A DNA stretch of 64,000 bases from Kryptolebias marmoratus. Its lineage: Eukaryota; Chordata; Actinopteri; Cyprinodontiformes; Rivulidae. Location of the stretch: the NCBI RefSeq assembly GCF_001649575.2, contig NC_051433.1, positions 15,001,044 through 15,065,043 of the forward strand, in the 5' to 3' direction. The position numbers were made by a program, and so were the translations under genes. Numbering within the stretch: the stretch's first letter is position 1; each line of letters opens with the position of its first letter. The notes beneath the pieces are model-generated. The model saw only the letters and a program-made list of their open reading frames with translations, was not told the DNA's origin and made no database searches. Positions 35,401-47,400 of the stretch are shown piece after piece.

Positions 35401-37684
35401 TGTAAACAATCTGTGAATAACTGATTAGATGTCCACAAATGTATACATGTGTCCCAAAACAACCCAGATTCACTCAGCTGCGAATGAACTTTTCAGAGAA
35501 CAGTTGGTGAAAGATGATGGTAGATCAGAGGTCATGAAAGACTGATTCTTCATGCTGAACTTCCTTTTTTTCTCTGGTGGAAACTCTTGTAGGATTTGGC
35601 AGTGAGCTTTGGCTTGTCGTCATACAGGAACATTCCTCTCCAACCCCGTTTTTGGAAATCGCCACTGTTTTGATACACTTAGTGCATTTTATGAACCTCG
35701 TCTCTGAACAACTCTCATGCAGCACTTTATTATCACACACTCATTTCTGAGTCACGCTTTCAGAACTTTGCTTTCACCTCAGGCTAAACACGGGGACTTC
35801 CTCTTACACAAACAAATTTAAAAGCGTCTCACAGGAATTAAAAAAAAGTGCTTGCAGCTGGTTTTTTTTTAGATTCTCAAGCAAAACTGAGAAGCAAATA
35901 AGAGACTTGGATGTAGACATTTTGCAATTTCCTCCACACTGAGAATTGTATTATGGTCTGACTTCCAATAATAAGGCTGTGCCAAGACTTTAGCTCTGAG
36001 AAACAGCAAGTGTTTATCTTGCTGTTTTTTTAGAGATGGGTCACGAAAGTGTTCAGTTCATGACATCTTTTCAGGAAAACCGTCAATTTAGTTCTGGTTT
36101 TTGGTACAAATGCTTGTTTTTCTTTTAATACCTCCTGACTATTGCTGCACATGTTCTCCCCTCATTTACACAAGAAAACATATTGACATACAGGTTTCCA
36201 TCATGACAAATAAGACACCCGGGGCTGATGAGGTTTTACCTGTGTCGGCGGTGCTCGGATGAAACAGCGTGTTGGTGTAGGTGACAAACTGCAGCTGTCG
36301 GTTCAGGTTCAGCAGCAAGCTGCTCGAAACGGTCATATGCATCTCGCCGTCGCCTTTAATTTTCACCCCCTCCACTTCTGCTGCTACATTCAGCGTTCCC
36401 AGTGCGGCTGTGATGTTTATCTGCAGCAGTGGGACGGACAGAAAGGCTGATGTGTGACAGGACTGCAAATACATAAAACATGTAGAGAAAAATAATGCAC
36501 ACTCACTGAGTAATGCTCTCTGGGAACATCATGTAAGGCCAAGCCTGAAAGCAGCAGAAACAACTTTAATTGTTCCAAACTGAATGTATTCCATTAAACT
36601 AGATAAAAATGATCAGAGCATAAAGCTGTTTCTACGTTACACAACGGTGTGATCAAAATTCTGGATGTTCAGAGGTTTAAAGACAGTTTTAACTCCAGAG
36701 CCGCTCATGATTCGGTCATGAATTCATTTCGAGTCAGTTCTAAATGTCTCAGCCCAGCTGAAGTCGTACCTGGGACGATGATTGTTTTCAGAGGCCGTAC
36801 CTCCAGCCCCTGTGTTGGATACTGCAGGGGACTGTTGGCCTCTGCGATGATGAGAGCATCTGCAGGAGTCTTCAATCTGAGGAGAAAAGTTGGCATCGGA
36901 ATATTCTACACCCACAAACAGACAAAACGAATACTGGGAAATCATGCTGAGAATCTGCTCAGTAGGTTTTGTTTTTGAAAATATAAACTGAAAACCACAA
37001 TTTAAATCAGGAGGATAAAGCACTTTAAAGGATAGCTCAGACCTTTTGAAGTGAGTTTTTTTTTTATTTTGCAAAGACTGATGAGCCAACAGCTGCTTAC
37101 TTTACATATAAAAGGTCTTGAATCTGTCCTAAATGCAAAAAAAGAAAATAAAAATAAAACATTGTGTCATATCTAATTTTATTGTTCAGGTTACCTGCTC
37201 TGAAAACTTTTGTACTCTTTGGCCCGTCTCGTCTTCATTTCCTCCAGCTCTGAGGCATCGAAGGCAGTGTGCAGCGGGTGAGCCGACACCCGCGGGAACA
37301 AGAGTTGGGCAAAGGGCAGGTTCACGCCTCCACTCTCGCCCTCACATACGCATCCATTACGTGCCAGCAAGCTGATCATGAGACACAACATAAGATTGTG
37401 GTTCACAACTTCTCTGAAAAAGGGATTTTGAGTAGAAGTCGTTTCTGATTTGATAAAGACAGACGTTACCTCGCCACACTGTCCTTGATATGAAAGGGGA
37501 TGCTGCTTAACTGGTGGTCAGGTTCTGGGAGCCTTTCTTCCAGATGTCTCTCACCTGGTGACCAGGGTCGCTGCCACACGTCCACTGTGGTGTAAGCCCG
37601 AGTGGGCCATGAGTGGAGGAGAGCCAACACGAGCACCACAGACACCAGGACAGCGAGCAGCACCGTCTTCCTCAGGGACCGCAC
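32440..37684 (-). CDS. b4galnt1: Beta-1,4-N-acetylgalactosaminyltransferase 1 (GM2/GD2 synthase), first exon(s) not located
   Basis: This Golgi type II membrane enzyme transfers GalNAc from UDP-GalNAc to GM3/GD3 to make GM2/GD2. Minus-strand coding exons: 37684-37470, 37371-37195, 36876-36770, 36544-36507, 36420-36240, 34197-34105, 34010-33823, 33746-33606, 33521-33284, 32657-32440 (TAA). All are AG/GT and in phase: 531 codons from the GTG at 37684, against about 533 residues in human. It shows a basic-hydrophobic anchor ([20 protein letters not shown]), a stem, [25 protein letters not shown] and [14 protein letters not shown]. The metal-binding DxD is in YVLWVDDDF (about residues 350-358), followed by [18 protein letters not shown] and [14 protein letters not shown]. 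The 37684 codon is GTG and the frame upstream hits a stop without an ATG, so the start lies in an upstream exon, possibly joined at TTTTAG/GGTGCGG. Paralogue a or b is not resolved. Confidence 0.94.
34198..36239 (-). other. b4galnt1: b4galnt1 intron 5 (2.0 kb)
   Basis: The largest intron of the gene, enlarged by the LINE relic at 34640-35296. Nothing else is recognised in 35300-36239. Confidence 0.75.
34640..35296 (+). mobile_element. LINE relic: reverse-transcriptase C-terminus plus 3' UTR and tail
   Basis: A plus-strand frame around 34860-35010 reads [18 protein letters not shown], then [13 protein letters not shown]. This is the conserved C-terminal part of fish non-LTR retrotransposon reverse transcriptases (L2/Rex1-like, by recall). 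In-frame stops on both sides show it is dead. It ends with GGGATGGGAATAAACTGAAC and a short CTGAA-type repeat tail at 35279-35295, a typical LINE 3' end. It sits within b4galnt1 intron 5, in the opposite orientation to the gene. The 5' limit is uncertain; the element is strongly 5'-truncated. Confidence 0.8.
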
Positions 37685-38220
37685 CCTAAAACCTGCCAGA
37701 CACGCATGCAGTAGGTTTGCTGGGTGACTTTCTGGCTGCGATAGTTAGAAGTTCACTGTTGTAGAAAAATAAGACTCGCTGATAAGATACATCTCTGAGA
37801 TGTCCTCGTTAGGCGTAAGAGACGTGTCTTGAACAGTTCTTATCTGTTCACAGCTCAGTGTTGGGTCAGGCAAACCCCTAAATGATACGGCCTTTCCGTT
37901 ATGGCAAAACAGGTGGCGTTGTCATGTCTCTTTTGATGTTTTGAACTTTTAAAGATTCATTTGAAGATTTTTTTTCCTAGCATGGGAAGATTATAAAATA
38001 TGCAACTTTAGTGATTTTTATAAACAACAATTTAGTGCACAAGTTTGAATTTATTGTTGATGTTTTTTTAATCCACACAAGCTCAGATAAATACATACAT
38101 TCATTAATAAAAGATGCTGACCGTTCTAGTGTGCCTTTTAACTTGAGAAGACCAAGACTTACTAAGTTCTTATCAGTGAGAACAACTGTAGCCGCTAGTA
38201 GCTCTTGGCAGCATAAAAAA
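37685..38220. other. Sequence 5' of the first visible b4galnt1 exon
   Basis: On the minus strand this is probably the last part of a 5' intron, since the exon is preceded by candidate acceptors CTGGCAG and TTTTAG and no in-frame ATG. No exon is recognised. Confidence 0.4.
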
Positions 38221-38816
38221 GGATTTCTTTGACAGCATCCACTGTATTGAGCAATAATCATCTGTCACCCTTAGATGAAAACTGGTTAGGATGCTCAGAA
38301 CCAACCCAGGAACCACCAGATCCCAAGCCTGCCATGAACGGGAAACTGCTGGAACACCAGCATTATAGTAAACAGATTTACATCAACATTGACTGAGAGG
38401 GTGCCGACCAAGAAAGAAGGTCCTGGACTAAAAGTGACACCTTCAAACTGAACACAGGGACACATGGTCAGATGAGACAAAGTCTGAGCTCTGTGGCCAC
38501 AATGATAAGGCAGATGTTTGGAGGAGTCAGGGTGAGGCTTTCAAACCTAAAACACACTGTACCAGCTGTTAAGCATGGTGGTGGTAGACTCATGCTGCGG
38601 TACTGGTGCATTGCACAAAGTGGATGGAAAAGGAGGTCTTCAACTTCACCTCAAATCAACAGCTAGATAGTTGAAATTTGGACACGGCTGCTCCAACAGG
38701 ACAATGGTTTCTGATTGGATAAATCAGGAACATTAAGTTTTTAGAACAGCTTTTATAAAGTCCTGACCTCAACCCTGTTCTGGAATGTGCTTTAAACTGT
38801 CAAAGTTGTGGAGTGT
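38221..38816 (+). mobile_element. Tc1-like transposase relic (left portion of a split element)
   Basis: Plus-strand fragments of a Tc1/mariner transposase are visible: AVKHGGGRLMLRYW with CIAQSG (about 38565-38620), and AGTCCTGACCTCAACCCTGT encoding SPDLNPV (about 38762-38780). Frameshifts and stops separate them. The likely right end of the same element, with TGATGAGGGTATGTAAATG, is at 39420-39520, beyond an inserted block. Confidence 0.72.
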
Positions 38817-38821
38817 TGTGA

Positions 38822-39290
38822 CCCAGGAATTCAGACTGACACACGGTGCTTGAGTAAACTCCAAAAAATGTTTTAAAAACCCCCCAAAATTCTGTTGTGG
38901 CAGCAAAAACCTTCAAACGCAGAGAGTTCACAGAGGGGAACCAAGACAGTGCCAAGTAGTAACAATGATTGAACGCAGATAAGTATGCAGGGGCTGAATA
39001 TATGAGCTGGGGCTAATGAGAATATGGGAGACAGCTGGACTGAATAAAACACTGAACAGCTGAGGATGGGAGTGGGAGGACTGACTGAGGAGCAGTGGCA
39101 TGAAGCACAGGGAGAAACTAAACACAAAAACAATCAAAAGATAACAAATAACACAGATTCCAAAAATCCAAGGTTGGGCCAGGAAACCAACCAATTTAAA
39201 CAAACTCCCCCAATTCTGGAAGAAGAGAGACCAAATCTTCAGCTGGAATTATACCAGAAGCTTCTTTGTGGCAACAAAAAGTCTAAGATA
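38822..39290 (-). mobile_element. Repeat family C, copy 2, inserted in the Tc1 relic
   Basis: Read on the minus strand it shows TTAGTTTCTCCCTGTGCTTC, CACTGCTCCTCAGTCAGTCC, CCAGCTGTCTCCCATATTC and AATTCCTGGGTCAC, the T/C-rich style of fish retroelement 3' parts. It separates the SPDLNP-bearing transposase piece from the Tc1-type right end. Its class is inferred only. Confidence 0.45.
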
Positions 39291-39329
39291 AGGTGCATTT
39301 AACAAAGCATTTGTGAGCTGATTGCATTT

Positions 39330-39520
39330 ATTTAAGTTTGTCTCTGTTTTTTTACCCTGTGTGGATTAGAAAAAAAAAATCAAAGGATTTTAACTTGTGC
39401 ACTCGTTTTTAAAAATCATTGAAGTTGTATAGTCATTCCACCCTGAAAAAAAGAATATTTCAAACAATTCTTTAAAAGCTGTCCATGATGAGGGTATGTA
39501 AATGTTTGACTACACACCAA
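39330..39520 (+). mobile_element. Right-end remnant of a Tc1-like element
   Basis: It contains TGATGAGGGTATGTAAATGT followed by TTGACT, which resembles the inner terminal repeat of fish Tc1 transposons (GGGTATGTAAACTT... in relatives I recall). It lies downstream of the transposase relic at 38221-38816 in the same orientation. Confidence 0.5.
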
Positions 39521-39609
39521 CCAATGTCACATCATGAACTGAGTGTAAGTGACAAGGTGAGTATCCAGACTCACTTTTATGAAAGATTTTAAATGTAAGT
39601 CAGACACGA

Positions 39610-40095
39610 AGCTAACGTGAGGCTTTAGTGTGAGCTTATCAGGTTGTACGGAAAGGAAGCCAGACTCGGCCCATAAAATGAACAATTGGTTTAGCTGTCA
39701 AAGACAAAATAAAAGCCTGGCGTAGCAGCAAAACAACAAACTGAGGATTGTAAGGAGACACGAGGAGCAAGACCTGAATGCGACGTGAGACCAACAATGA
39801 ACCAGCCAGTACGAGATGGAAGCGACTGAGTATAAAAGCTGAGGGGGAGCAGGAGATCGACTTCAGCTGGAGCAACAGGTGATGGGGAACAGGTGAAGTG
39901 GGCGTGGCTGGCTGGCTGGAAAACTACTGAGGAAGAGTAAACAGTGGTGCCACAAACACAGATGGCACAGGGAGCAAAACCATACAGGATTACATATTAA
40001 AAAGAAACACAAAGAACAACACTTAAACACAAGGATCACCAGAAAACAAAAAGCACAAGAAGCAACAAAAACAAATAAATAAAACACTTAGATTT
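39610..40095 (-). mobile_element. Repeat family C, copy 3
   Basis: Minus-strand reading gives TTTTGTTGCTTCTTGTGC, GGTGATCCTTGTGTTTAAG, TAGTTTTCCAGCCAGCCAGC, CACCTGTTCCCCATCACC and GGCTTTTATTTTGTC. It resembles 38822-39290 and, more loosely, 10440-10990. No reading frame with reverse-transcriptase motifs is visible. Confidence 0.45.
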
Positions 40096-41957
40096 TGACA
40101 GAGCTGAGCTAATCTGATCGTTGAGTAGAAATGTTTCATTGTCTGTGTTTTTACGTTTCCTCTGCAGATCAGAACATAAGGAAAATCCATTTAAAACTGG
40201 AGAGGAAGAACGCATGAAACTATTAAAGCTTCATGTCAGTTCTGAGTGAAAAATATAATCTGATTCGGAACAGAATGAGAAAAACAACCAACTTTAAACT
40301 GAGAAGCTGCACTCTGTGAAAGGACACGGTGTAGGGAAGACTTTAGGTTGAATTCATCATAATTTCAGAGATTTTAGATGCTTTAAGGGTAGATATTTAG
40401 TAATAAACTCGAGCTTCAGAATACAAACATTTATTATAGCAATAAATCCACATTTTTTACTTGCTGTTCTTGCTGTAGGTGATTATTTTAACGTGTTAAA
40501 CTTTCTTTTTGTGGTGTTTTTTTTGCATTTTCTTCCTCGTTCATAGCTGTAGTTATTTTTAGTTTATGATCAGTCTGTATTTTTAACGCCGACAGTGGTT
40601 GCTCTTTTTTGGCTTCAGCCCCATCTTCGCACTGTGTTGTTCAGTCTTTGTTCTGTTCTCGTCACACTCGCTCCGGCTGGAAGAAATGCAGTTTTGTCTC
40701 ACTGTATTCTAAAAATAGCAGGAATGACATAAAAGCACTTGAACTATTCGCCCGCAGAGTCTGCACGCTGTTGCTCCCTCGCTCAGAGTGACTCGAGCTG
40801 GCATTTTAAGAGTTAACAAGACAGAAAAATTTGCATTTGGTATTTGTTTCCTCCTACTTTCCTTTTCCAGCGCAGCTTCTCTTCTCTCATATCCAGCTAG
40901 CAGATGCACAAAAAGTTCTTTCTCCTTCAGATGTGACAAACAACATTAACCCTTAACAGACTTGTTTATGTGCTTGTGGATGTTCGCGGGCTTGAATTGC
41001 TCACGTTAAAGAGACACAACCAGGCTTACAGGAAAAGAAAGACTGAGGAGGCTCTCCTGTTTGGAAAGCACAAAAAGTAGGAATGCACAAAATAAACTGA
41101 TGGATTTAATTATGTTTCCATGAGAAGCCACAGAGGCATTTCTGAAGTCCCTGCTTGAAAATGACACGCCTAAAAAGTACTGAGTATTTCTCTCTGTTCA
41201 AATGATCTTGGTATCAAAATAATGCTAACATCCGTGAGATTTTATCAGAAGTGAAAGCATCACAGCAGATGCTGTTGTTTTACAGAAAATGAGTCTGAAA
41301 CGCAGAAAAAAACGAGGATTTATTTTTTCTCCTGGGAGATCTGTGAGATCCCTGCTTTCAGTAGACACACTGGTTGTACACTCACTGTGGAGGGAATTTG
41401 CTGACTGTCTGATTGAATTTTTTGTGGTTTTAATTGTGCTCTGTGGTCAAAGAAATGTTTTTTTTTTTTATTATTAGCTTTTAGCTAAGATTCAGAGGTT
41501 TCTGTGGCTACCGCACATCTACGTCTAAAAGACAGACCTCGCATTACTGGAAAAGGTAAACAGGAAAAGCATTTCACCAAGTAAAGCCATCTGAAACGAA
41601 GAGAACATATCCATCTGTGTGTGGTTGGGTCGGTTTTGAACAGACTGTCTTGCTGGATCTCCACCAAACACTACAGGTTGCACATTTTGTTGCAAAATGT
41701 CTAACCAATCAACCTTTCTCAAACGGGAAGCCTCACCCATGTCCAGGAAGTACACCTCACTGGCTTTATCTGGTCAGCGAAAGGGCAGCGACTCCTTTTG
41801 GCGCCTGCATCTCCAGAAACAGAGTGGACAGTCACAGAGGTGTGTAGGCTTCCTGCTCCATCTGGAAACGAGGAGACAAAAATCATTCGAATGGGATTAT
41901 GAGGGCAGAACAGATTCAAAAGCAGAACTCAGTCCAGTAAGATAAGCAGTGCTTAGC
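40096..41957. other. Intergenic / b4galnt1 upstream DNA without recognised features
   Basis: Several short open frames on both strands (40609-40939, 41485-41945) overlap in different frames and show no domains. I see nothing else. Confidence 0.5.
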
Positions 41958-42335
41958 GTTCCTTGAAGGAATGCATATCACCCCCTGCCTCTCGCACCAT
42001 TAAGCAAAGATCCTCTTATTATGAGAAGGAGGGGAGCTGGAGCCGTTCTTATAAAACTTTGTAAATCACATGAGGAGCAAGGTCATGAGATATTCTCACA
42101 TGATTTGTTAGAGCTTGACGTCTCGGTCGAGGATGACTCTCAGCGACCACCGCACCAAATTTAGCCCAACATCTGTAAAACAGACTGAGTCGTAGCCATT
42201 TTAGTGGCTGGCTGAGGAGGTCGATTAGCAGCGGCGACCGTCTCAAACTGGACCGGCTCTAAAAGTTAATCAGTTGTAGATGTACATCCAGTTCATTAAA
42301 ATCTACTCACTTGTTCATGAGATACACAGACTCAG
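41958..42335 (+). repeat. Interspersed repeat family A, copy 8 (well preserved)
   Basis: The head is CGTTCCTTGAAGGAATGCAT, with the palindrome TTCCTTGAAGGAA intact. Then follow CTGCCTCTCGCACCATTA, GAGAAGGAGGGGAGCTGGAG, GATGACTCTCAGCGACCACC, TTAATCAGTTGTAGATGTAC and TTCATGAGATACACAGAC. With copy 6 it is the best copy for defining a consensus. Confidence 0.78.
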
Positions 42336-43540
42336 AACAATTGCATCAAAGTCCAATATATATATATAAATTAAAAAAAAAAACAATTGCATGTCCTCTC
42401 AAAGCTTAATTAGCTGCTTGCATGATCTGCTGCCTCCCAGTAAAATCCTACAGGGTTTGGAGAAGACAAACTTAGCTTTTAGTGTCAAGATGCAAATTTA
42501 GAAAATGGGGTAGAAAGGACCAATCAGGTTTTTAGCCAATTCTGGACTGCTCAAAATTAAATGTTCATACAAAAATAATTCTTTTTGGCACTTTTCCCCA
42601 CTTGGTTTACTTTTCACAAGTGTCTTAATACACTAAAAAAATGGGGGGTGGGGTTTAAGTAAAAAAGGAGCTCCTGTTTAGGGAGCTCAGAAACATCTAA
42701 TGGTTGTTGGAAACAGGCTTATCATGATGGCAAGACTAATCTGAAAGCATTTACTTACAACAATCTAACATTCTTCACTCATCATCCTTCCTCTTTTTCA
42801 AACAGCTTGTTATGTTTGATGTATCTCCAGCACACAAACTACAGCTGATGGGTGTAAGAACAATGCAAGCATGTTATTTTAAATTGGCAGAGAGAAACCA
42901 AAGGAACAACTGATCATGTTTTGTTTTTGTTTTTTTTAACCCCCCTTATAGCCTTAGAGGTCATTTCTAATATTTAGGAAACAGGCAGAGAAGTCTTATT
43001 AGACAGTCGGAGAGAAAAGTCATCATTCAAAGCCACTTAACCACAAAAACAGCCAATATGGTCCCTCCCAAAGTGACAGCATCGGTCTCATTTGGAGCCA
43101 TTCAAAAATCACAATGCCCATTCTACATCCTCCGCACTGGCCTGCATCCTCGATTAAAAATGTGTTAGATATGCAATCATCCATCCAGCTATCGGAAAAC
43201 CAGCGGACTGGACAGCCCGAATGCACACACAGGCCCATTAGCCTACCTTACAGTGAAAAGGGGGAAGCATCCATTTAAAAGCTTGATTGCCAGTCGAAGG
43301 CACGCCTCTAGTTTTGAATAAAAACAATTATCTCCTCATTAAGACATTTATTCCAGGTTTCCTGCAGTGGAAAAAAAAACACCTTCTTCCTTTCTTCATG
43401 TCTTGATGAGCAAAGAAACTGCACAGTGTTCACCCAGAGCTGGAAATCCCGACAAAAAAATGCCCTGCTAAGAACGCCCCCCCTTCTTCTTCTTTTTTTT
43501 TAAATCATAGGCTTATTATAGAAAAATCACATGAGCAGGC
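42336..43540. other. Intergenic DNA without recognised features
   Basis: It contains a short (TA)n at about 42357-42367 and long A/T runs. The minus-strand frame 43023-43238 has no domain. Nothing else is supported. Confidence 0.5.
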
Positions 43541-43547
43541 GGCTCAC

Positions 43548-43860
43548 CTCCTTCTAAGCCGAGCTGTGTCACCTCCCTCCCGCGAGGAGCTCCTTGGTGA
43601 ATATGTTCCTCCTCAGCCGCCTTGCTAATGGGATTAGAAGGAGAGAAAAAGGGGAACAGAGGCAAGCCAAAAGGCGGACGTACATCGCAGCACAGCGCGC
43701 TGTGGTCCGATGCTCCCCCTGCAGCAACAGCGGCTGCAGCGCACCTTAAAAGCAGCCGGAGAGCTGCGACATGCTGCAAATCACATTTATTTTTCTGCTT
43801 TGAGCTATAAAAAACAACCACTGCGCTTTTTTCATGTATGCAAGCCAAAACCTGCGGTTT
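43548..43860 (-). promoter_or_regulatory. b4galnt1: Candidate 5' exon / promoter region of b4galnt1
   Basis: This is a GC-richer island in AT-rich surroundings. On the minus strand it ends at a strong donor-like AAGGAG/GTGAGC (43547/43548 boundary). It lies about 6 kb upstream of the first visible coding exon and about 0.55-0.85 kb from the divergent os9 start. It could be the missing 5' exon or simply promoter DNA. No ATG was found that joins in phase with confidence. Confidence 0.28.
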
Positions 43861-44189
43861 CTGTATGCGTTCACTGTTGGGAATGTATCCGCCTCGTTCT
43901 TATTCCAGTAAATAAAACACAGTTTAAGCCCTTCAAAAAGAGTAATACGTTGCTTATTAATATTATTATTATTATTTATCCCGTTTAAAATACAAAAAAA
44001 ATAAATACAAACACTTTAAGAAAGTCAAGAAACCACCCCTGCTAGATTTTAAAGTGTGAGAAAGGGACTGTGACGCGCCTCATGTCAACCCAACCATCAC
44101 AGATTTCTGCATCTATTTCGGTGTGATGGAGGGTACGCTTGTTTTGTGGCGAGACAAACGCTATCAGCCCGCACGGACATTGTTCTTTG

Positions 44190-44404
44190 TTTTGTGTGAC
44201 GTATGCCGCCCACTCAATCTGTCCCTATTCATCATAAACGAACACACCCCAGAACTAGCAAACCGGTTGATTGACACAAGAATTAGCCAATGACGGAGCA
44301 GAGCTTCTCGCACCGACCAATCCGCATCTACCATGTCAGACGTTCTGTGTTTTGTTGCTAGTACAGCGCTATTGTTGGGGGCGTAAGCAAAGAGAGGGTT
44401 AGCG
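44190..44404 (+). promoter_or_regulatory. os9: os9 proximal promoter with two CCAAT boxes
   Basis: CCAAT lies at 44287-44291 and 44317-44321, about 118 and 88 bp before the os9 ATG. A TGACGTA (CRE/ATF-like) motif is at 44197-44203. CCAAT pairs are usual in promoters of ER quality-control genes, but a full ER-stress element (CCAAT-N9-CCACG) is not seen. The transcription start is not mapped. Confidence 0.45.
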
Positions 44405-47400
44405 ATGGCTACCTCTTTGGTGCGGTGGCTGAAGAGATTGTGCCTTTTTGTGTTGATATGTCCCCTGTGTGTCCCAGCCTTCCTAAATTTGGAAGAGCTG
44501 AATGAAATGAAATATGGGATTCAAATTCTTCCTGACCCCGTCATCTTGGGGCAGGTGAGTCAGGGCTTTTTAGGCGCTAACGCGTAGCTTGTTAGCTAGA
44601 ATGCTGGCTAAAGTAACAGTTTGCTATCGACTCATATCGTCGTATAATCTGTTTTTTTTTAAATAAAAATAAACATGTAACATGTATGTTATGACATCGC
44701 AAAATAATTAGAAATTTATGAAGTTGTATAAGACGTGTTAAGGTAAGAGGTAAAAGTTATTTCCGAGTGTCAGAATGCTGTGACAGCTGTCAACAGTGTC
44801 AACACAACACATATTTCATTTTACTCTGTCTTTGTCATTTAAGGTACAAACACCTGACTATCAGTGTAATATCAGGTTTCTAACTACCCATATCTATGTA
44901 CAGCTTTGCCATTGTATGTCCCTAACGCCACATAAATAGACTTTTTGGGTTTTCATCACTGTCTCTGTCCTGTAGACTAAAACAGAGGAGGTCATGATGG
45001 TGTCCAATAAGTACAAGCAGCTCTATGAGTGTCGACTTCCAGCCCAGGCGGTCAGGTTTCACCAGGATCCAGCTTCTGAACCGGACTCAGAGGGCTACAC
45101 TGGACCAGACATCCCAGACCTGCTGAAACCAATGCATGAAGCCCCATGTCTGGTGAAGGTCGGTCCTCAGCTTGTCTCTGTCTCTTTCTGATTATTTAAT
45201 CCCCTTGTTTAAGGCCTAAGCTAATTAAGAGCTTTTCATTACAACCTGCACCACATATTGTTAGGTCAGTGGAAAATATATTGACTTTTTATATTTTGTT
45301 TAGACAAATTATTCATTGTTATTATGACTATGCAGGTATAATTCAAAAGCAGCTTTAGAAAGTACTGGGATTTCATCCCTCAAGGCACTTTGTATCATTT
45401 AAATGCTCTATGCAACCTGTTTTAGTTAATGTTCAATGTTTGTTTTTACTCAGTAAAAACAAAATGGTCACAGCTCACAACATTAAATGTTAACGTTAGA
45501 ATCTAAAAAAAACCAAACAGATTTACTCTACACTAAATATACTCAGCCATTAGTACCAGTTAGGTATTTTGGAGGGCACATCTATCTCATATTGTAAATA
45601 AGGAAGCATTAACAAACTTTGACATGTACTGTATGCATTTCAGACATGTTTTGCAGAAGTTTACAGTAGATAGATTGGAAATATGTGGATACAGAGCTAA
45701 AGGTAGTATCTTACTGACTGTTGGAGACTAGTTGGCAACTCAAACTTAACTCAGTATTGCAAGAAAACAGACAAATTTTCAGTTGCAGTATCACTGAGTA
45801 TTTGCAACCAAAAGACCAGCAAGCTGAGAGGGTTTGCAAAACTGTATTCTAGGCTGTGCACGTTATTTCACTGTCCGCCTCTGCCCACATCATACACGCC
45901 TCGGCTTCCTTTGTACCCATCTCAGCAGCCACCGACACGTTTAGGATTTATTCTAATGGACTACGCTTTTGAAGTGAAGATCTGCAGATTTGAACCAGTT
46001 TTTTTGTAATTATTGTTTATCATCAGTGTGGATTTACACATGGATATTAGCCCTGGATGTTTTGACCAGTTTCCAGTTAGTTGTTTTTGTAATCTTAGCT
46101 GTTCACTGAGTGCCACACACGATCCTGCTGCATTTTGTGCAAGATTTTATTTCAAATAAAAATCTTAGGTTATATAAAGCTTAACAGGAAAAAGTAACAG
46201 GAGAATTTTCTTTTGTTGTTTCTGACTTTTAGCAAGCCATCTGAACAAATAAGTTATTTGCTGTCTGTTGTTTGCAGACGAAGGACTGGTGGACATACGA
46301 GTTTTGTCACGGTCAACATATTAGACAGTATCACCTAGAAGGTAAAAATGATTTCTTCTTTCTTTAACTCTTTTTCTACTCATGTTTTCAGTTGACAAGT
46401 CAAGACAAACTTCTCAAACACAAATACAGCAGCTCTGTTTTCTTTAGGACTTGTTTGTGACTGATGTTCTTTTTTTTAGAATCAGAAATTAAAGGAGACA
46501 TCCTTTTTCTGGGGTATTATGAGTCGGAATTTGATTGGAACAATGAAACAGCAAAGGTAAAATTGATCTGATTGCATAGTTGTCCTTACAACATTTTATT
46601 TTTGCTGTATGTTATATTAATAGCAGAAAAAAACACTGCAGTGATTCGTAATTGTCTAAGAATAGCAGAAATCACCTCAATGAAGACACTGTCTCGATTC
46701 ATTTTGCAGGCCTCCAAACAGCACAAACTGAAACGATACCACAGCCAGACGTTTGTAAATGGCTCCAAGTGTGACCTAAATGGAAATCCAAGAGAGACAG
46801 AAGTCCGGGTGAGATGTTTGAATCCACACGATCTGAGAGCTATTTGTGTTGTTTTGTTTAAGTTTTGTTTTACTAATTAAAATTCTTAACTTCTGTGCAA
46901 AACTGTGGCCTCATTAGTAGCAAGAAAAATATTTTTTTGTCTAAATACTTGCATGCTATGCACATACTGAGATCTTTTTATTTTTGTACTTTATTTTTCC
47001 CAGTTTGTATGTGAAGAAGGCTCGAGTGACTACATCGCTCAGGTAGATGAACCTCAATCCTGTCGCTATGTGTTGACGATTCACACCAGTCGCACCTGCC
47101 AGCATCCCTTCCTGCGCCCCCCATTCACTGCCAAGCCGCAGGGCATTGTGTGCCAGCCTGCGCTGAGTGCCCAGCAGTACATGGATTACGTCAAGGCTCA
47201 AGTCTGTGAGTAAAGATAGTGTTTACATTGTTGCAGCATTCTGAGATCACGCCGCTGCCTACATCTTGTGATATCTTTTGTTGAAGCTGGGTCAGATGTT
47301 GAGAAACAAGCACTTTAATGTGTGACAGTGATGCAACGTAAAAGCAGGAGGGGCTAAAAAACAAACAAACATAAGCTTTTTTGGTATTTGTGTTATATGG

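Noticed and set aside
37466..37684. GTG at 37684 as the b4galnt1 start codon
   Set aside because: Vertebrate mRNAs rarely initiate at GTG, and a good acceptor lies just upstream; an upstream exon is the simpler explanation.
43516..43848. 110-codon minus-strand open frame near the os9 promoter, considered as b4galnt1 N-terminus
   Set aside because: It begins with TTG rather than ATG, is Ala-rich from local GC content, and cannot be joined in phase to the first b4galnt1 exon with a convincing splice.
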